From the NCBI RefSeq assembly GCF_964340395.1, contig NC_135560.1, positions 2,041,501 to 2,105,500 on the forward strand: a stretch of DNA of 64,000 nucleotides. The letters run 5' to 3'. This document shows, in pieces, positions 44,301 through 51,100 of this stretch. The DNA comes from Glandiceps talaboti (lineage: Eukaryota > Hemichordata > Enteropneusta > Spengelidae). Numbering within the stretch: the stretch's first letter is position 1; the number at the start of each line of letters is the position of its first letter. A model generated the notes under the pieces. That model was not told where the DNA came from. It did no database searches and saw only the letters and a list, made by a program, of their open reading frames with translations. A program made the translations under genes and the position numbers.

Positions 44301-46877
44301 AAGTTTATTCAATGAATTACATGTATGTATACAAGTTTATACAATGAATTACATGTATGTATACAAGTTTATTCAATGAATTACATCTATGTATGCAAGT
44401 TTATTCAATGAATTACATGTATGTATACAAGTTTATACAATGAATTACATGTATGTATGTATACAAGTTTATTCAACAAATTACAAGTATGTATACGAGT
44501 TTATTCAATGAATTACATGTATTATACAAGTTTATTCAATGAATTACATGTATGTATACAAGTTTATACAATGAATTCTGTAGACGTTTAGTGCCCAAGA
44601 AGTGCAATAATATTCAGTCCTGTATATGTATTGGATTCAGTAAATACTTATAAGATTGGTGAATAGTAATGTGCATTAATTTCAAGCCATGCCATTACTA
44701 CATTCAATCTGTTTTCAGTATTCAATTTCAAAGATTGTAATATTCACTGATGGTTCTCCCAAACATTGAACATTCTAATGTTTTTTGGATACTTTCTTTG
44801 AGGAATATTGATGTAACTACCTGTAACACGGTTTTAAATGGCTTAGCTTCTGTACCATCTCCAGTATCATCATTTCCTTTGGTTTCTGACACATACAGAA
44901 CAATACTGTCATCTGGTTAACAAATAAAGTACACTGTGTTATGGTACACAATATGACAAGCAGTGCCAGTTGGTATAAATTACAGTAACACTGTCAGTTT
45001 GCATCAGTTATTACTGACAGTGTGTCTTACACACATTGTAGTTTTAAATCATAATTTCACATGAAGAAAAATGGCTGATTCCAATGTCCATGCGTATATG
45101 TGTTAAAATAAACATGTCAGACTGAGAGTATATGCTACTAGTGTTGAAGACATGCATATTACATGCTGATTACTATGCAACAAATATGCAAATTACCATG
45201 TTATTTATATGTATATTTATATGCAAATTAGCCACCATCCTTGCAATCTATCAGGGGGGGGGGGGGGACTGTGGGGGAATCACCTAACACAATCTACAAA
45301 AGCTGATCATACCGCCACCTAGTGGTCAGAATTTCACCAAGACATCAAAAGGTTAATACTGAAAATACTTTGAACTGCTTGTGCGTTATAATGAAAAGGA
45401 GGAAAGTTGTGAAGAGCCAGGACTCAAACCCAAGACACTGTCATTAGACGAACACACTAACAACCATGTTACCCAGTCTGATGTCTACCGACTCTATATG
45501 TACCATCCCATCTAGCACACATACGATTGTAACATACAGTCTGATGTCTACCGACTCTATATGTACTATCCCATCTAGCACACATACGATATGTTGTAAC
45601 ATAGTCTGATACCTACCGACTCTACATGTACCATCCCATCTAGCACACATACGATATGTTGTAACATACAGTCTGATGTCTACCGACTCTACATGTACCA
45701 TCCCATCTAGCGCACATACGATATATTGTAACATACAGTCTGATGTCTACCGACTCTACATGTACCATCCCATCTAGCGCACATACGATATATTGTAACA
45801 TACAGTCTGATGTCTACCGACTCTATATGTACCATCCCATCTAGCACACATACGATATATTGTAACATACAGTCTGATGTCTACCAACTCGACATGTACC
45901 ATCCCATCTAGCGCACATACGATATATTGTAACATACAGTCTGATGTCTACCAACTCGACATGTACCATCCCATCTAGCGCACATACGATATATTGTAAC
46001 ATACAGTCTGATGTCTACCAACTCGACATGCACCATCCCATCTAGCACACATACGATATATTGTAAATGCAACATACAGTACAGTCTGCAGAAGTGCAAA
46101 TATCTTGACAAAGTATTCAAATTACCTTTATGTATTTCAAATTCTGAAATTTCATAAATAACAAGGAATAGTTAAAGACCCAAAATGCATTTTACATTTA
46201 AGTTGAGTATATTGTGTCGACAAAACAAGGATAAATATTTCAATGATGGGGAGGGGGTGTGGTCAATACAACACAATAACATCGGAACATCCAATGGTGA
46301 GAACAGACACTACACTAACCATTATAATGTTTTATTAATCATCCTAGGTACCTTCCCAGTTCAAAGCAAATATTCTTTCCTCACCGCAGTTTGTATGGCT
46401 GACAGTGACAGGCTAGAAATTAGCATATTCTGAATTCACGATATTGTTTCCCTGCAATACATCATTCATTCATACGATAGAACTGTTACTCGTTCCATAA
46501 AAATCCTATACTGCACTGTTAGTAGCTATATTTTTATTTATTGATTACACGTAACAAAACCCTGGGGATTTGTTAAAGGTACAAATAAAATAAAATTGGG
46601 AAAAAAAAAATCATAATAATAGCACTTATAGGCTTTTTTTATAATATGTCTCCTTGTTGCAATCTCCACATATCAAACCAAAGAAGGACATGCTGCAACA
46701 ATACCGCAATACGCCTTCAAGAATGTGGTCAGAGAACAGATTTCCCAGTCGAAAAATTGAAAGTGTAATCTAGCCACCATGCACCACACTCGTGAAACTA
46801 GCCAGTCGAAGCCCAGAGACGATACCATATGTGAATGAAATCTTACCGACTGAAGTGCCTGATTTATCTCCATCCAT
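8108..46877 (-). CDS. NARS1: Cytosolic asparaginyl-tRNA synthetase, 20 coding exons
   Basis: This class IIb enzyme activates asparagine with ATP and charges tRNA-Asn in the cytosol. The exons (minus strand, detailed individually) join in phase into 556 residues, against about 548 in human. Domain order: the metazoan N-terminal domain (LYVSETKG...[11 protein letters not shown], residues 16-39); a charged helical linker (64-124); the anticodon-binding OB fold (about 125-235, [10 protein letters not shown] and [10 protein letters not shown]); then the class II catalytic domain. Motif 1 is [12 protein letters not shown] (267-278), motif 2 has the RAE triplet at 333-335 followed by YTHVEAECP, and motif 3 is [12 protein letters not shown] (523-534, Arg530). 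The start is the ATG at 46877, the only one in exon 1 in frame. The coding sequence is intact, while nearly every sizeable intron is invaded by a minisatellite or transposon. Confidence 0.97.
8455..9625. repeat. Degenerate minisatellite, about 25-33 bp unit, NARS1 intron 19
   Basis: About 35-40 diverged copies built on CATGACAGAATACAGTACTA plus a variable ATAT(CATG)CATA spacer. Unit length varies and copies differ at many positions, so the array is older than the others in this gene. Confidence 0.93.
9719..9850 (-). CDS. NARS1: NARS1 exon 19
   Basis: Residues 470-513, [17 protein letters not shown] and [12 protein letters not shown], the amino-acid-binding segment specific to AsnRS/AspRS. 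Acceptor ATCCAG, donor CAG|GTTGG, which departs from consensus at +4. Confidence 0.97.
10086..13280. repeat. Composite minisatellite of 18-bp and 17-bp units, NARS1 intron 18
   Basis: About 180 units of two kinds, A = GGCATTGTAAGCACTGTA (18 bp) and B = GGCATTGAACTACTGTA (17 bp), mixed in irregular order. Minor variants are GGCACTG and TTGGCATTG. Near 10670-10800 the A form alternates regularly with its GGCACTG variant, making a 36-bp higher-order repeat. Long frames of repeated MPTVLT or CRHCKH across it are by-products. Confidence 0.98.
13613..13696 (-). CDS. NARS1: NARS1 exon 18
   Basis: Residues 442-469, [16 protein letters not shown] then [12 protein letters not shown]. This segment forms part of the catalytic beta sheet. 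Acceptor TTTATAG, donor TCA|GTAAGT. Confidence 0.97.
13744..15290. repeat. Minisatellite, 37-bp unit, about 41 copies, NARS1 intron 17
   Basis: Tandem copies of a unit containing CATAGCTGTACTATAGCCAC and CTATATGATTAA. Copies are more than 90% alike, with recurring variants (AATATGA, ACACAGC). It starts about 50 bases upstream of the exon 18 acceptor on the transcribed strand. Confidence 0.97.
15754..15801 (-). CDS. NARS1: NARS1 exon 17
   Basis: Residues 426-441, [16 protein letters not shown], a 48-base exon. Acceptor AACAG, donor GAG|GTAAAG. Confidence 0.95.
15888..16772. repeat. Minisatellite, 28-bp unit, about 32 copies, NARS1 intron 16
   Basis: Each unit is ACCCTACATTCAAATCAACA plus an 8-base variable part (CTTGGTAT, CCCTGTTAT, CCATGTTAT). 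Because the period is 1 mod 3 and the unit lacks stops, all three plus-strand frames stay open for about 270 codons; these are not genes. Confidence 0.97.
16877..16981 (-). CDS. NARS1: NARS1 exon 16
   Basis: Residues 391-425, [18 protein letters not shown] and [12 protein letters not shown]. Acceptor TTTTCAG, donor GAG|GTTAGT. Confidence 0.96.
17158..21998 (-). repeat. 34-bp minisatellite made of the exon 15 end plus splice donor, about 142 copies
   Basis: On the transcribed strand each unit contains TTGTATTAGAACTACATCCA directly followed by GTAAGTAACACCAC. This is the coding end of NARS1 exon 15 and its donor, so the array merges with the exon at 21980-21998. Variants CATTCA and CACCCA keep the donor; nearly all units keep GTAAG. 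Two shortened units (about 24 bp) sit at about 21885-21960, next to the exon. Inside the array a block of 29 units is duplicated at an offset of 986 bp. Confidence 0.97.
21980..22115 (-). CDS. NARS1: NARS1 exon 15 (end amplified into the 34-bp array)
   Basis: Residues 345-390: [10 protein letters not shown] (motif 2 loop), then [15 protein letters not shown] and the end LVLELHP. Acceptor ACTATAG, donor CATCCA|GTAAGT. The last 20 or so coding bases and the donor are the source of the 34-bp minisatellite filling the next intron. Reading past this donor stays open for about 70 bases and then meets a stop. Confidence 0.95.
22205..22315 (-). repeat. Partial tandem duplication of the exon 14 donor region
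   Basis: In the 180-bp intron 14, the exon end CTAGAAGACATTTATCAGAG and about 30 bases of intron are repeated once more, plus a partial third copy starting TCACGTACTAGAAGA. The second copy lacks four bases (TAAG), so its donor is lost. Confidence 0.85.
22296..22417 (-). CDS. NARS1: NARS1 exon 14 (motif 2)
   Basis: Residues 305-344 plus two bases of Glu345. Contains [12 protein letters not shown] and the motif 2 core [16 protein letters not shown], with Arg333 and Glu335 placed to bind ATP and the adenylate. Donor CAGA|GTAAGT. Confidence 0.97.
22510..23815 (+). mobile_element. Core-repeat element with microsatellite and terminal hairpin (pearl/HINE-like)
   Basis: About eight divergent units of 110-135 bp share ATTAATTATGCAAATTATTC, a TTTATAGGACA segment, and TATTGAAATTGAAGTATGCA. 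They are followed by a (CAGA)n run (about 23693-23771) and a hairpin end, CCTCCCGTACCCTTATGGGAGG split as two 6-base arms, then TAAAAAC. Core repeats, then a tetranucleotide microsatellite, then a hairpin is the layout of bivalve pearl elements and Helentron-related HINEs. The family name is inference. It sits in NARS1 intron 13. Confidence 0.55.
23693..23771. repeat. (CAGA)n microsatellite
   Basis: ACAGACAG and ACAGAGAG units, part of the element ending at 23815. Confidence 0.9.
23949..24026 (-). CDS. NARS1: NARS1 exon 13
   Basis: Residues 279-304, [18 protein letters not shown] and KLNYFGEE, part of the asparagine pocket region. Acceptor AATTGTAG, donor GAG|GTAAGT. The acceptor and exon start are duplicated just upstream in the intron. 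Confidence 0.96.
24006..24080 (-). repeat. Duplication of the exon 13 acceptor and exon start
   Basis: A unit of about 38 bp holding the intron end AACATTTAAATTGTAG and the first 20 exon bases is present twice. The intronic copy (24044-24080) reads AATTTTTG where the used copy has AATTGTAG, so its acceptor AG is gone. Confidence 0.8.
24480..25200. repeat. Divergent tandem units with ATGGCTG/CCATTC motifs
   Basis: Two to three diverged copies share ACAAATATGGCTG, TGACATGCATATGCA and GATGTTAACTGAAAAGTTT, followed by a GGACACGGATGGACACAC tail. The layout resembles the other core-repeat elements. No coding potential. Confidence 0.45.
25490..26310. repeat. Diverged tandem duplication, about 450 bp
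   Basis: Two copies share AATTTCAACATGGC, ACGATGTAAAT-type, CGCC.ATACTA.CGACTT and a TTTTTA.CAATTTA.AGAAT segment at about 450-bp spacing. Nothing coding was recognised. Confidence 0.45.
27760..28336 (+). repeat. 90-bp direct repeat upstream of the transposon ORF
   Basis: The segment starting AATCGCGTACTTGTACAGTG is present at about 27763-27852 and again at about 28248-28336 with few mismatches. The second copy runs into the 5' part of the open frame, so this may be a duplicated promoter or leader. Confidence 0.8.
28210..28821 (+). pseudogene. Transposon-encoded ORF, truncated by a MITE
   Basis: The open frame runs 203 codons, but a start at about 28449 ([12 protein letters not shown]) is more likely because upstream sequence is a duplicated non-coding repeat. 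Residues from [13 protein letters not shown] resemble a SAP-like helix pair. The later part, [17 protein letters not shown] and [10 protein letters not shown], is like the N-terminal region I associate with invertebrate SWIM/YqaJ-recombinase-type proteins of transposon origin. This is recollection of a pattern, not a search result. The frame ends inside the MITE at 28810, whose TIR supplies the stop codon, so the protein has lost its downstream part. No catalytic domain is visible. Confidence 0.4.
28810..29051. mobile_element. Hairpin MITE copy 1, 9-bp target duplication
   Basis: A 242-bp element whose halves are near-perfect inverted repeats beginning CAATCTGATTAAAATCCGAT. It is flanked on both sides by AACAGCTTC (28801-28809 and 29052-29060). 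Long TIRs and a 9-bp duplication fit Mutator-like (MULE) MITEs. It interrupts the ORF ending at 28821. Confidence 0.85.
29464..29686. mobile_element. Hairpin MITE copy 2, 9-bp target duplication
   Basis: A 223-bp second copy of the same family, with ends CGATCTGATTAAAATCC and the inverted match. Flanks are GTCTTATAC and GTTTTATAC, 8 of 9 identical, independently supporting a 9-bp duplication. Confidence 0.85.
31219..31255 (-). CDS. NARS1: NARS1 exon 12 (motif 1)
   Basis: Residues 266-278, [12 protein letters not shown] after the split cysteine codon. This is class II motif 1, part of the dimer interface. Acceptor TTTTCAG, donor GAG|GTAAGA. Confidence 0.95.
31665..31827 (-). repeat. 25-bp minisatellite made of the exon 11 end plus donor, 7 copies
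   Basis: Transcribed-strand units read TTACTCAGTGGTAAGTTGAT plus AATTG. The donor GTAAGT recurs at exactly 25-bp spacing, seven times, starting with the real exon 11 donor. Three units have TTCAG instead of CTCAG. Reading through any donor meets an in-frame TAA at once. Confidence 0.95.
31821..31861 (-). CDS. NARS1: NARS1 exon 11 (donor multiplied in the next intron)
   Basis: Residues 253-265 ([13 protein letters not shown]) plus two bases of Cys266, ending CAGTG|GTAAGT. The exon end with its donor is repeated seven times at 25-bp spacing in the adjoining intron. The copy next to the exon is the only one preceded by intact coding sequence, so it is the natural boundary. Confidence 0.93.
32237..32293 (-). 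CDS. NARS1: NARS1 exon 10
   Basis: Residues 234-252 with [15 protein letters not shown], the conserved entry to the catalytic domain. Acceptor CTTACAG, donor ACA|GTGAGT. Confidence 0.95.
32450..32962. repeat. Minisatellite of 32-bp and 23-bp units, NARS1 intron 9
   Basis: Units GAACATAAAGTGGTGTCTGT plus AGACACATA(A/G)CT alternate with a shorter form lacking the last 9 or so bases. About 18 copies; minus-strand open frames through it are artefacts. Confidence 0.95.
33175..33300. repeat. Tandem duplication, about 60 bp
   Basis: Two copies of a segment with CTATTGTGGTACCTTG and TGTGGTGAATTAGG in NARS1 intron 9. Confidence 0.7.
33379..33465 (-). CDS. NARS1: NARS1 exon 9
   Basis: Residues 205-233: [19 protein letters not shown] and the hinge [10 protein letters not shown] leading to the catalytic domain. 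Acceptor ATTCTAG, donor GAG|GTGAGA. Confidence 0.95.
33480..34880. other. Intronic non-coding stretch
   Basis: Left part of NARS1 intron 8. I see no repeat array, RNA gene or coding signal here, only A-rich runs and ordinary AT-rich sequence. Confidence 0.5.
34890..37935 (+). mobile_element. Core-repeat element copy 1, interrupted by an inverted-repeat element
   Basis: Starts with GCACACAACTGTACAGTTTT and GCTGATCCATGCTAGGTATA, shared with the copy at 39.46 kb. Then four or five units of 110-120 bp with TTATCTTTGCAATATACA and TTTGGCTGTTGCTATGG follow, then (CA)n/(GCATGCAC)n near 37770-37870. It ends in a hairpin, TAGCACTAATGAAC paired with GTTCAGTTGTGCTA. A 1.7-kb element sits inside. In NARS1 intron 8. 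Confidence 0.6.
35978..37652. mobile_element. 1.7-kb element with TACTGTGAACCGG inverted ends
   Basis: The ends TACTGTGAACCGG and its reverse complement are followed by further GCGCGAAA-type inverted sequence on both sides. Flanks allow a TCA or a TA target duplication; I cannot choose. The interior is less AT-rich than its host, with open frames at 36211-36537 (minus) and 36807-37136 (plus), neither recognised. Nested in the core-repeat element. Confidence 0.7.
38137..38223 (-). CDS. NARS1: NARS1 exon 8
   Basis: Residues 176-204, including [13 protein letters not shown], the last OB-fold strands. Acceptor TTGGCAG, donor TCT|GTAAGT. A 49-bp minisatellite ends about 40 bases upstream of the acceptor. 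Confidence 0.94.
38265..38815. repeat. Minisatellite, 49-bp unit, about 11 copies, NARS1 intron 7
   Basis: Units contain CATACTGTCCTGTTCTACAG and TATAGCATGGCTATTTGTAG. Copies are almost identical. The array reaches to about 40 bases from the exon 8 acceptor. Confidence 0.97.
38953..39023 (-). CDS. NARS1: NARS1 exon 7 (anticodon-binding domain)
   Basis: Residues 152-175 with [14 protein letters not shown], the core of the OB fold. Acceptor TTTTTTGCAG, donor TTG|GTGAGT. Confidence 0.95.
39455..41080 (+). mobile_element. Core-repeat element copy 2
   Basis: Same start (CACAACTGTACAGTTTTTAA), same 110-120 bp units (TTTGGCTGTTGCTATGG) and same hairpin end (TATAGCACTACTGAAC, TTATC, AGTTCAATTGTG) as the 34.9-kb copy, but without the nested element. 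In NARS1 intron 6. Confidence 0.6.
41208..41309. repeat. (CAGACA)n/(CA)n microsatellite
   Basis: A run of ACAGAC units passing into pure CA. It is followed by TCTCCCCTTACGAGTGGTAAAAAC, split here from the preceding run, like a decayed hairpin end of the 23.8-kb element type. Confidence 0.9.
41487..41568 (-). CDS. NARS1: NARS1 exon 6 (anticodon-binding domain)
   Basis: Residues 125-151 plus one base. Contains [13 protein letters not shown], the first strands of the OB fold that reads the tRNA anticodon. Donor CAAG|GTATGT. Confidence 0.95.
41640..41984 (+). mobile_element. tRNA-derived SINE, 5' end shortened
   Basis: The head holds a polymerase III B box, GGTTCGAGTCC, in GCAGGTTCGAGTCCTGTCGC. 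The 3' end reads GTAAAGCACTTTGAGC then GGGAAAGTGCTATATAAGAA and (ATT)n, the tail seen in SINEs mobilised by L2/CR1-type LINEs. The A box is not clear, so the head is truncated or diverged. Confidence 0.85.
41984..42432. repeat. Minisatellite, 33-bp unit, about 14 copies, NARS1 intron 5
   Basis: Units contain ACACTGTCTGCTATACAGAT and ACATGTAC. Some copies lose 9-10 bases. It directly follows the (ATT)n tail of the SINE and ends about 15 bases from the exon 5 donor. Confidence 0.96.
42457..42546 (-). CDS. NARS1: NARS1 exon 5
   Basis: Residues 95-124, continuing the charged linker ([18 protein letters not shown]). Acceptor TTGCAG, donor ACA|GTAAGA. A 33-bp minisatellite begins about 15 bases into the following intron. 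Confidence 0.92.
42781..42873 (-). CDS. NARS1: NARS1 exon 4
   Basis: Residues 64-94, a lysine- and glutamate-rich helical linker ([17 protein letters not shown]...). Acceptor TTTGCAG, donor GAG|GTAGAC. Confidence 0.9.
43012..43077 (-). CDS. NARS1: NARS1 exon 3
   Basis: Residues 42-63, including [14 protein letters not shown], which matches the end of the N-terminal domain. The acceptor is TCTTCAG; the donor GAG|GTGTGT is weaker than most in this gene. Confidence 0.9.
43150..44575. repeat. Minisatellite, 32-bp unit, about 44 copies, NARS1 intron 2
   Basis: Unit CAATGAATTACATGTATGTA plus TACAAGTTTATA. The main variant alternates TTATACAATG and TTATTCAATG. Repeated groups of these variants with ACATCTATGTATGCAAG markers indicate block duplications. 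Confidence 0.97.
44821..44912 (-). CDS. NARS1: NARS1 exon 2
   Basis: Residues 11-41. Begins after CCAG and ends TTACAG|GTAG. Carries LYVSETKG and [11 protein letters not shown], the signature of the eukaryotic cytosolic NARS N-terminal domain. Confidence 0.93.
45412..45474 (-). repeat. tRNA-like sequence (SINE head or tRNA pseudogene)
   Basis: On the minus strand an A-box-like TTGTTAGTGTG (45453-45463) lies about 22 bases before a B box, GGTTTGAGTCC (45420-45430). Spacing fits a tRNA, but the acceptor arms do not pair clearly, so it is a SINE head or decayed tRNA rather than a working gene. Confidence 0.5.
45474..46068. repeat. Minisatellite, about 67-bp unit, 9 copies, NARS1 intron 1
   Basis: Units contain CAGTCTGATGTCTACCGACT, CATGTACCATCCCATCTAGC and GCACATACGATATATTGTAA. 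Some units are shorter by about 8 bases. Confidence 0.95.
46069..46846. other. NARS1 intron 1, exon-proximal part
   Basis: No repeat, RNA gene or regulatory motif that I can support was seen here. Confidence 0.45.
46847..46877 (-). CDS. NARS1: NARS1 exon 1 (start codon)
   Basis: Encodes residues 1-10, [10 protein letters not shown], plus the first base of codon 11, followed by the donor G|GTAAGA. The ATG sits in an AACATGG context. This short N-terminus is poorly conserved in the family, so the start rests on the frame and phase match with exon 2. Confidence 0.85.
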
Positions 46878-47100
46878 GTTGTTTTTATGAACTTAAATAC
46901 CGCTGTAAACACGGATCTATCAATGAATATTGGACTTTCAGTCGTCCGGCTGCTTGTGATGTAGCCCAGTGTTCGAGAGAGTTGACTTGTCGTGTGCGTG
47001 TCTTGCATCAGACGAACTACTTCCAACAATGCATTTGAACTTCCGGGTTAGTACAAAGTTGGTTTAGATGTACGCCCTCTATGGTTCATCAAATTGTACC
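46878..47100 (-). promoter_or_regulatory. NARS1 5' UTR and promoter region
   Basis: No TATA box is visible upstream of the start codon. An ETS/GABP-type site CCCGGAAGT lies on the minus strand at 47039-47047, about 160 bases upstream of the ATG, a common arrangement for housekeeping promoters. A CACGTG lies at about 47100. The start of transcription is not known. Confidence 0.4.
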
Positions 47101-47285
47101 ACGTGAATGTCGGGTGTGAAAATGAAAAAATATAATACGTGATTAAACGACTTGTAACAATTGTTGAGCTTCTAGTTTCATCAAGGTTCGAATCGGCAAT
47201 AGAATTCGAAGATCAACTTGAACCCGAAATACTCTCCAAAATCACTAACATTTTCAATATTGTTGCTAAATATTGTAGGCCATGA

Positions 47286-47877
47286 CCCGGGGCACAGGGA
47301 GCTCAGGCTCAGTTAGTTTTGTTTACAAATACAAACAAACAAACAAACAAGTAAGCAAACAAACAAACAAACAAAACACAAACAAGTAAAAACAAACATA
47401 CAAACAAATAAACAAGTAAACAAACAAACAAACAAACAAAAAAGTAAACAACCAAACAAACAAACAACAAGTAAACAAACAAACAAAATAAACCGACAAA
47501 TGAGTAGATACATACATGAGTAAACGACAACAAACCAACGAACAAACAAACACTGCCCCCCCCCCCCCAAAAAAAAAAAAAAATGGTCACATATGGAGTG
47601 GGTTATTTCCATATGTGACCATTTCGGGGGGGGGGGGGGGGCAGTGTTTGTTTGTTCGTTGGTTTGTTGTCGTTTACTCATATATGTATCTACTCATTTG
47701 TCGGTTTATTTTGTTTGTTTGTTTACTTGTTTGTTTGTTTACTTGTTTTGTTTATTTGTTTGTTTACTTGTTTGTATGATTGTTTTTGATTGTTTGCGTT
47801 TTGTTGGTTTGTTTATTTACTTGTTTGTTTGTATTTGTAAACAAAACTAACTGAGCCTGAGCTCCCTGTGCCCGGGG
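47286..47877. repeat. Long near-palindrome, arms about 280 bp
   Basis: The outer sequence CACAGGGAGCTCAGGCTCAG and GTTTTGTTTACAAATACAAA returns as its reverse complement on the right. Arms are mostly (CAAA)n/(TTTG)n with matching interruptions, then a C or G homopolymer, closing on a perfect central hairpin with TGGTCACATATGGA and TCCATATGTGACCA. It lies about 410 bases upstream of the NARS1 ATG. Either a fold-back element or an inverted duplication. Confidence 0.9.
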
Positions 47878-48184
47878 TGGTATCATATCAGGCCAGCTCT
47901 TGTAGGAGTGTGTGGCTAGTGCTGGAAACCTCAGACCCCATTTTAGACCCATTTTGACCAAAAACCAATACCCCATTTTAGACCATTACAAGTTCTTAAA
48001 GAATAGACAAAATGCATTTTCCTTATAGGAAGCAACATTTTGGGGCAGTTATGATTTGGTAAAGGACAATGGACCACACTTTTAAATTTTAGATAGAGCG
48101 AGCAAAATCGAAAATGCAAAGTGGACCCTGTTTTAGATTCTTCAGCTCGAAAAAAACAGACCGGACCCCATTATAAACGAAATA

Positions 48185-51100
48185 GTCAGGTGGCTTAGCA
48201 ACTTTTTTGTTACACGCCGGATAAAAGCACCAAATTTGGCATGAATGTTCCTTAGGACCTACTTATTGAATTTAGATTGGGAGCCCTTGTGAATATTTGC
48301 ATAAATTTGCATAAATCAATAAAATTCAAAATGGCCGCCATCACTCACAAACAATCCCACTTTGCAGAACTTTGTGATGAAATAGAACCACCAAATTGGG
48401 TATGAGTGGTCTGGAGGACTTACTTATTGAATGTAGGAGTGCAGCCCTCCTGAATATTTGCATACGTTTGAATAAAATTAATGAAATTCAAAATGGCCAC
48501 CATTATTCACAATCAATCTTATTTGCTGAGATATAGCATGTACTTTGCAGAACTGTGTGTTGAAATAAAAGCACCAAATTGGGTACGAGTGATCCTGAGG
48601 ACCTACTTACTGCATTTAGAATGGGAGCCCTTGTGAATATTTGCAAAAATTTACATAAATCAATGAAATTCAACATGGCAGCCATCATTCTTAAAAATTC
48701 CATTGTTCTGCGATATACAATGTAGCATACTTTGCAGATCTTTTTGTTGAAATAAAAGCACCAAATTGGGTACGAGTGATCCTGAGGACCTACATATTAC
48801 ATTTAGAATGGGAGCCCTTGTGAATATTTGCAGACATTTGCATAAATCAATGAAATTCAACATGGCAGCCATCATTCTTAAAAATCCCATATTTCTGAGA
48901 TATAGCATACTTTGCCTTTTTAATGAAATAAAAGCACCAAGTTGGGTATGAGTGATCCTGGGGACCTACTTATAGTATTTAGAGTGAGAGCCCTTGTAAA
49001 TATTTGCAGACATTTGCATAAATCAAGAAATTCAACATGGTGGCTGTCATTCTTTAAAATCCCATTTTTCTGAGATATAGCATACTTTGCAGAACTTTTT
49101 ATTGAAATAGATTGGGCATGAGTGGTCCTTAGGACCTACTTCTTGATTTTGGCTCAGGAGAGCTCTAAATGATTACATACATTCAGTAAAATCAAAAATG
49201 TTTGCTGTCACCCTTGAAAACTGTCATTTCTGGTCATGAAATATTTTGCATAACTTAATGAAATAAAGTGTCATTTTGTTTATACAAATATGTTACCTAT
49301 CATTCACAATTATAAACGTTGCACTAATATTACCAAATTTCATTATTTTCATCATTTCTTGTACTATTTAATCAATACCTGGTCAGTTTAGCAACTACCT
49401 GTATTGTTTATGGTAGTGTAACATATACAGGTGTGCTATTGGCAAAACTTCTCTGTCTCATCGATCAAAGATACTTTCATAAGCCCTTATTCTTCTATTG
49501 GTATGTTTTGTAACATAACCCCTCCCTCATTAACTAACTTTCCTGATATACACTAGACTTGAGGTACAAGGGTGACAAAACACACACCTAGCCTATGTAA
49601 CATCTTTAAGAAATGTACATTTTTGTTGTAGGAATGATAGTTCAGCAAAATAAATGTTAGTACATGTATATAGTATATTTGTGAATGACAGGTATCAGAT
49701 TTATATGTTGAAAACAGCCTTTTATTTCACTATTCAATCACATGTAATATATGATTTTTACATTATCTAGGGAGAACGTTTGTGAGTTCATAGTGTTTGT
49801 TGATGAACTAAACAGAAAAGGCTGAAAATTGTGGCAGCCATTAATCTACATATTTTAAAAACTTGGCATATAAAAGAAATAGTAATGTGATAAACAATAT
49901 TATTATTTCATACATATAAGCTATATATTAGCAGGATTAAGTGCACACTAATAGTATGGTTGGAAAAATCATTCTCACCCCCCCCCCAAAAAAAATAAAT
50001 AAATAATAGAAATGCATTTAAAAGGGCTCACTGATTTGATGTTATCTTAGAAAAGCTAGTGATAGTAAGAAGAAAATTTGATTCAATTGCACATAGATAA
50101 GCTGCCAGCTTCTTGCCAGAATGTCTAGAAAATTCTTTCCTCAAGGCTAAACATTTTAAGAGGCCATGTTCTCTATCTATTGCAACAAATGTACCTTAAC
50201 TCCTTGGTTAGTCTCATTATTGGCTAGATTATTGCTTTTGAATTTGATGAAAAGAAAAGGTCAGAAAAATGATAGAGCAATTACAATAAAATTGACATCA
50301 GTATATAAATGAAACTTTTATAGATTTATGATAGCACCCCTACTTTTCTGTAAAGATCTATTTATTAAAAACCTGGACCATAAAGCTTAATTGCATCTCT
50401 TGACCGTTTTTCAAGGAACTTTTAAAGCCTTCTCAACTTTTTAACTAAGTCAAATTAATGAATTTGATAGCAAATTCTCTGTCACAGTACCATCTACAGG
50501 ATATAAAAAAAAATTCCTTCATGAAAGTTGTTCCAATGTTCCATGAGTAACTATGATGACATCCTCCATTGCAGTGACTAAGTGTAATATGAAGAAATTT
50601 GTAGACAAGGCTGAAGGTGTTCCAGATGCTCAAATGTACAAATAAAATTATCTGCCAACCATATTGCCTTCAAGAACCCTACTTCATCATCCAACTATTA
50701 TTGAATGTGTGCAATTTCTGAAGAATTGACTTTGCACCAAAGAAAGGACTGATGCCTGGACTGAACTTAAGTAATAACCCCCCATCCAGCCAGATCCTAT
50801 ATAAAGGGGGGGGGGGGGGTATAACAATATTCATAAAGGGTTTGCTATAAACGAGGCAACACAGACGACATTTCTATTTGCTTGGCAATGCACATATTTG
50901 ACTACTGCACATATATACATGTATTCTTCAGGGTGTGAGTAATAATGATGATTTGCATCCTATAAGGGACGATATATTGATTCGAAAACAAGTTATTGCA
51001 GATCTAAATGTGAATTATTGTAATCATATTTGTTCAAAGTATGATTCTGATTGTTGCAGGAATAAGATTTATATATTGACAAAAAAATTGTCTTCAAGAA

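Noticed and set aside
47309-47850. Leucine/phenylalanine/cysteine-rich frames resembling membrane proteins
   Set aside because: They are translations of (TTTG)n and (CAAA)n arms of the palindrome.
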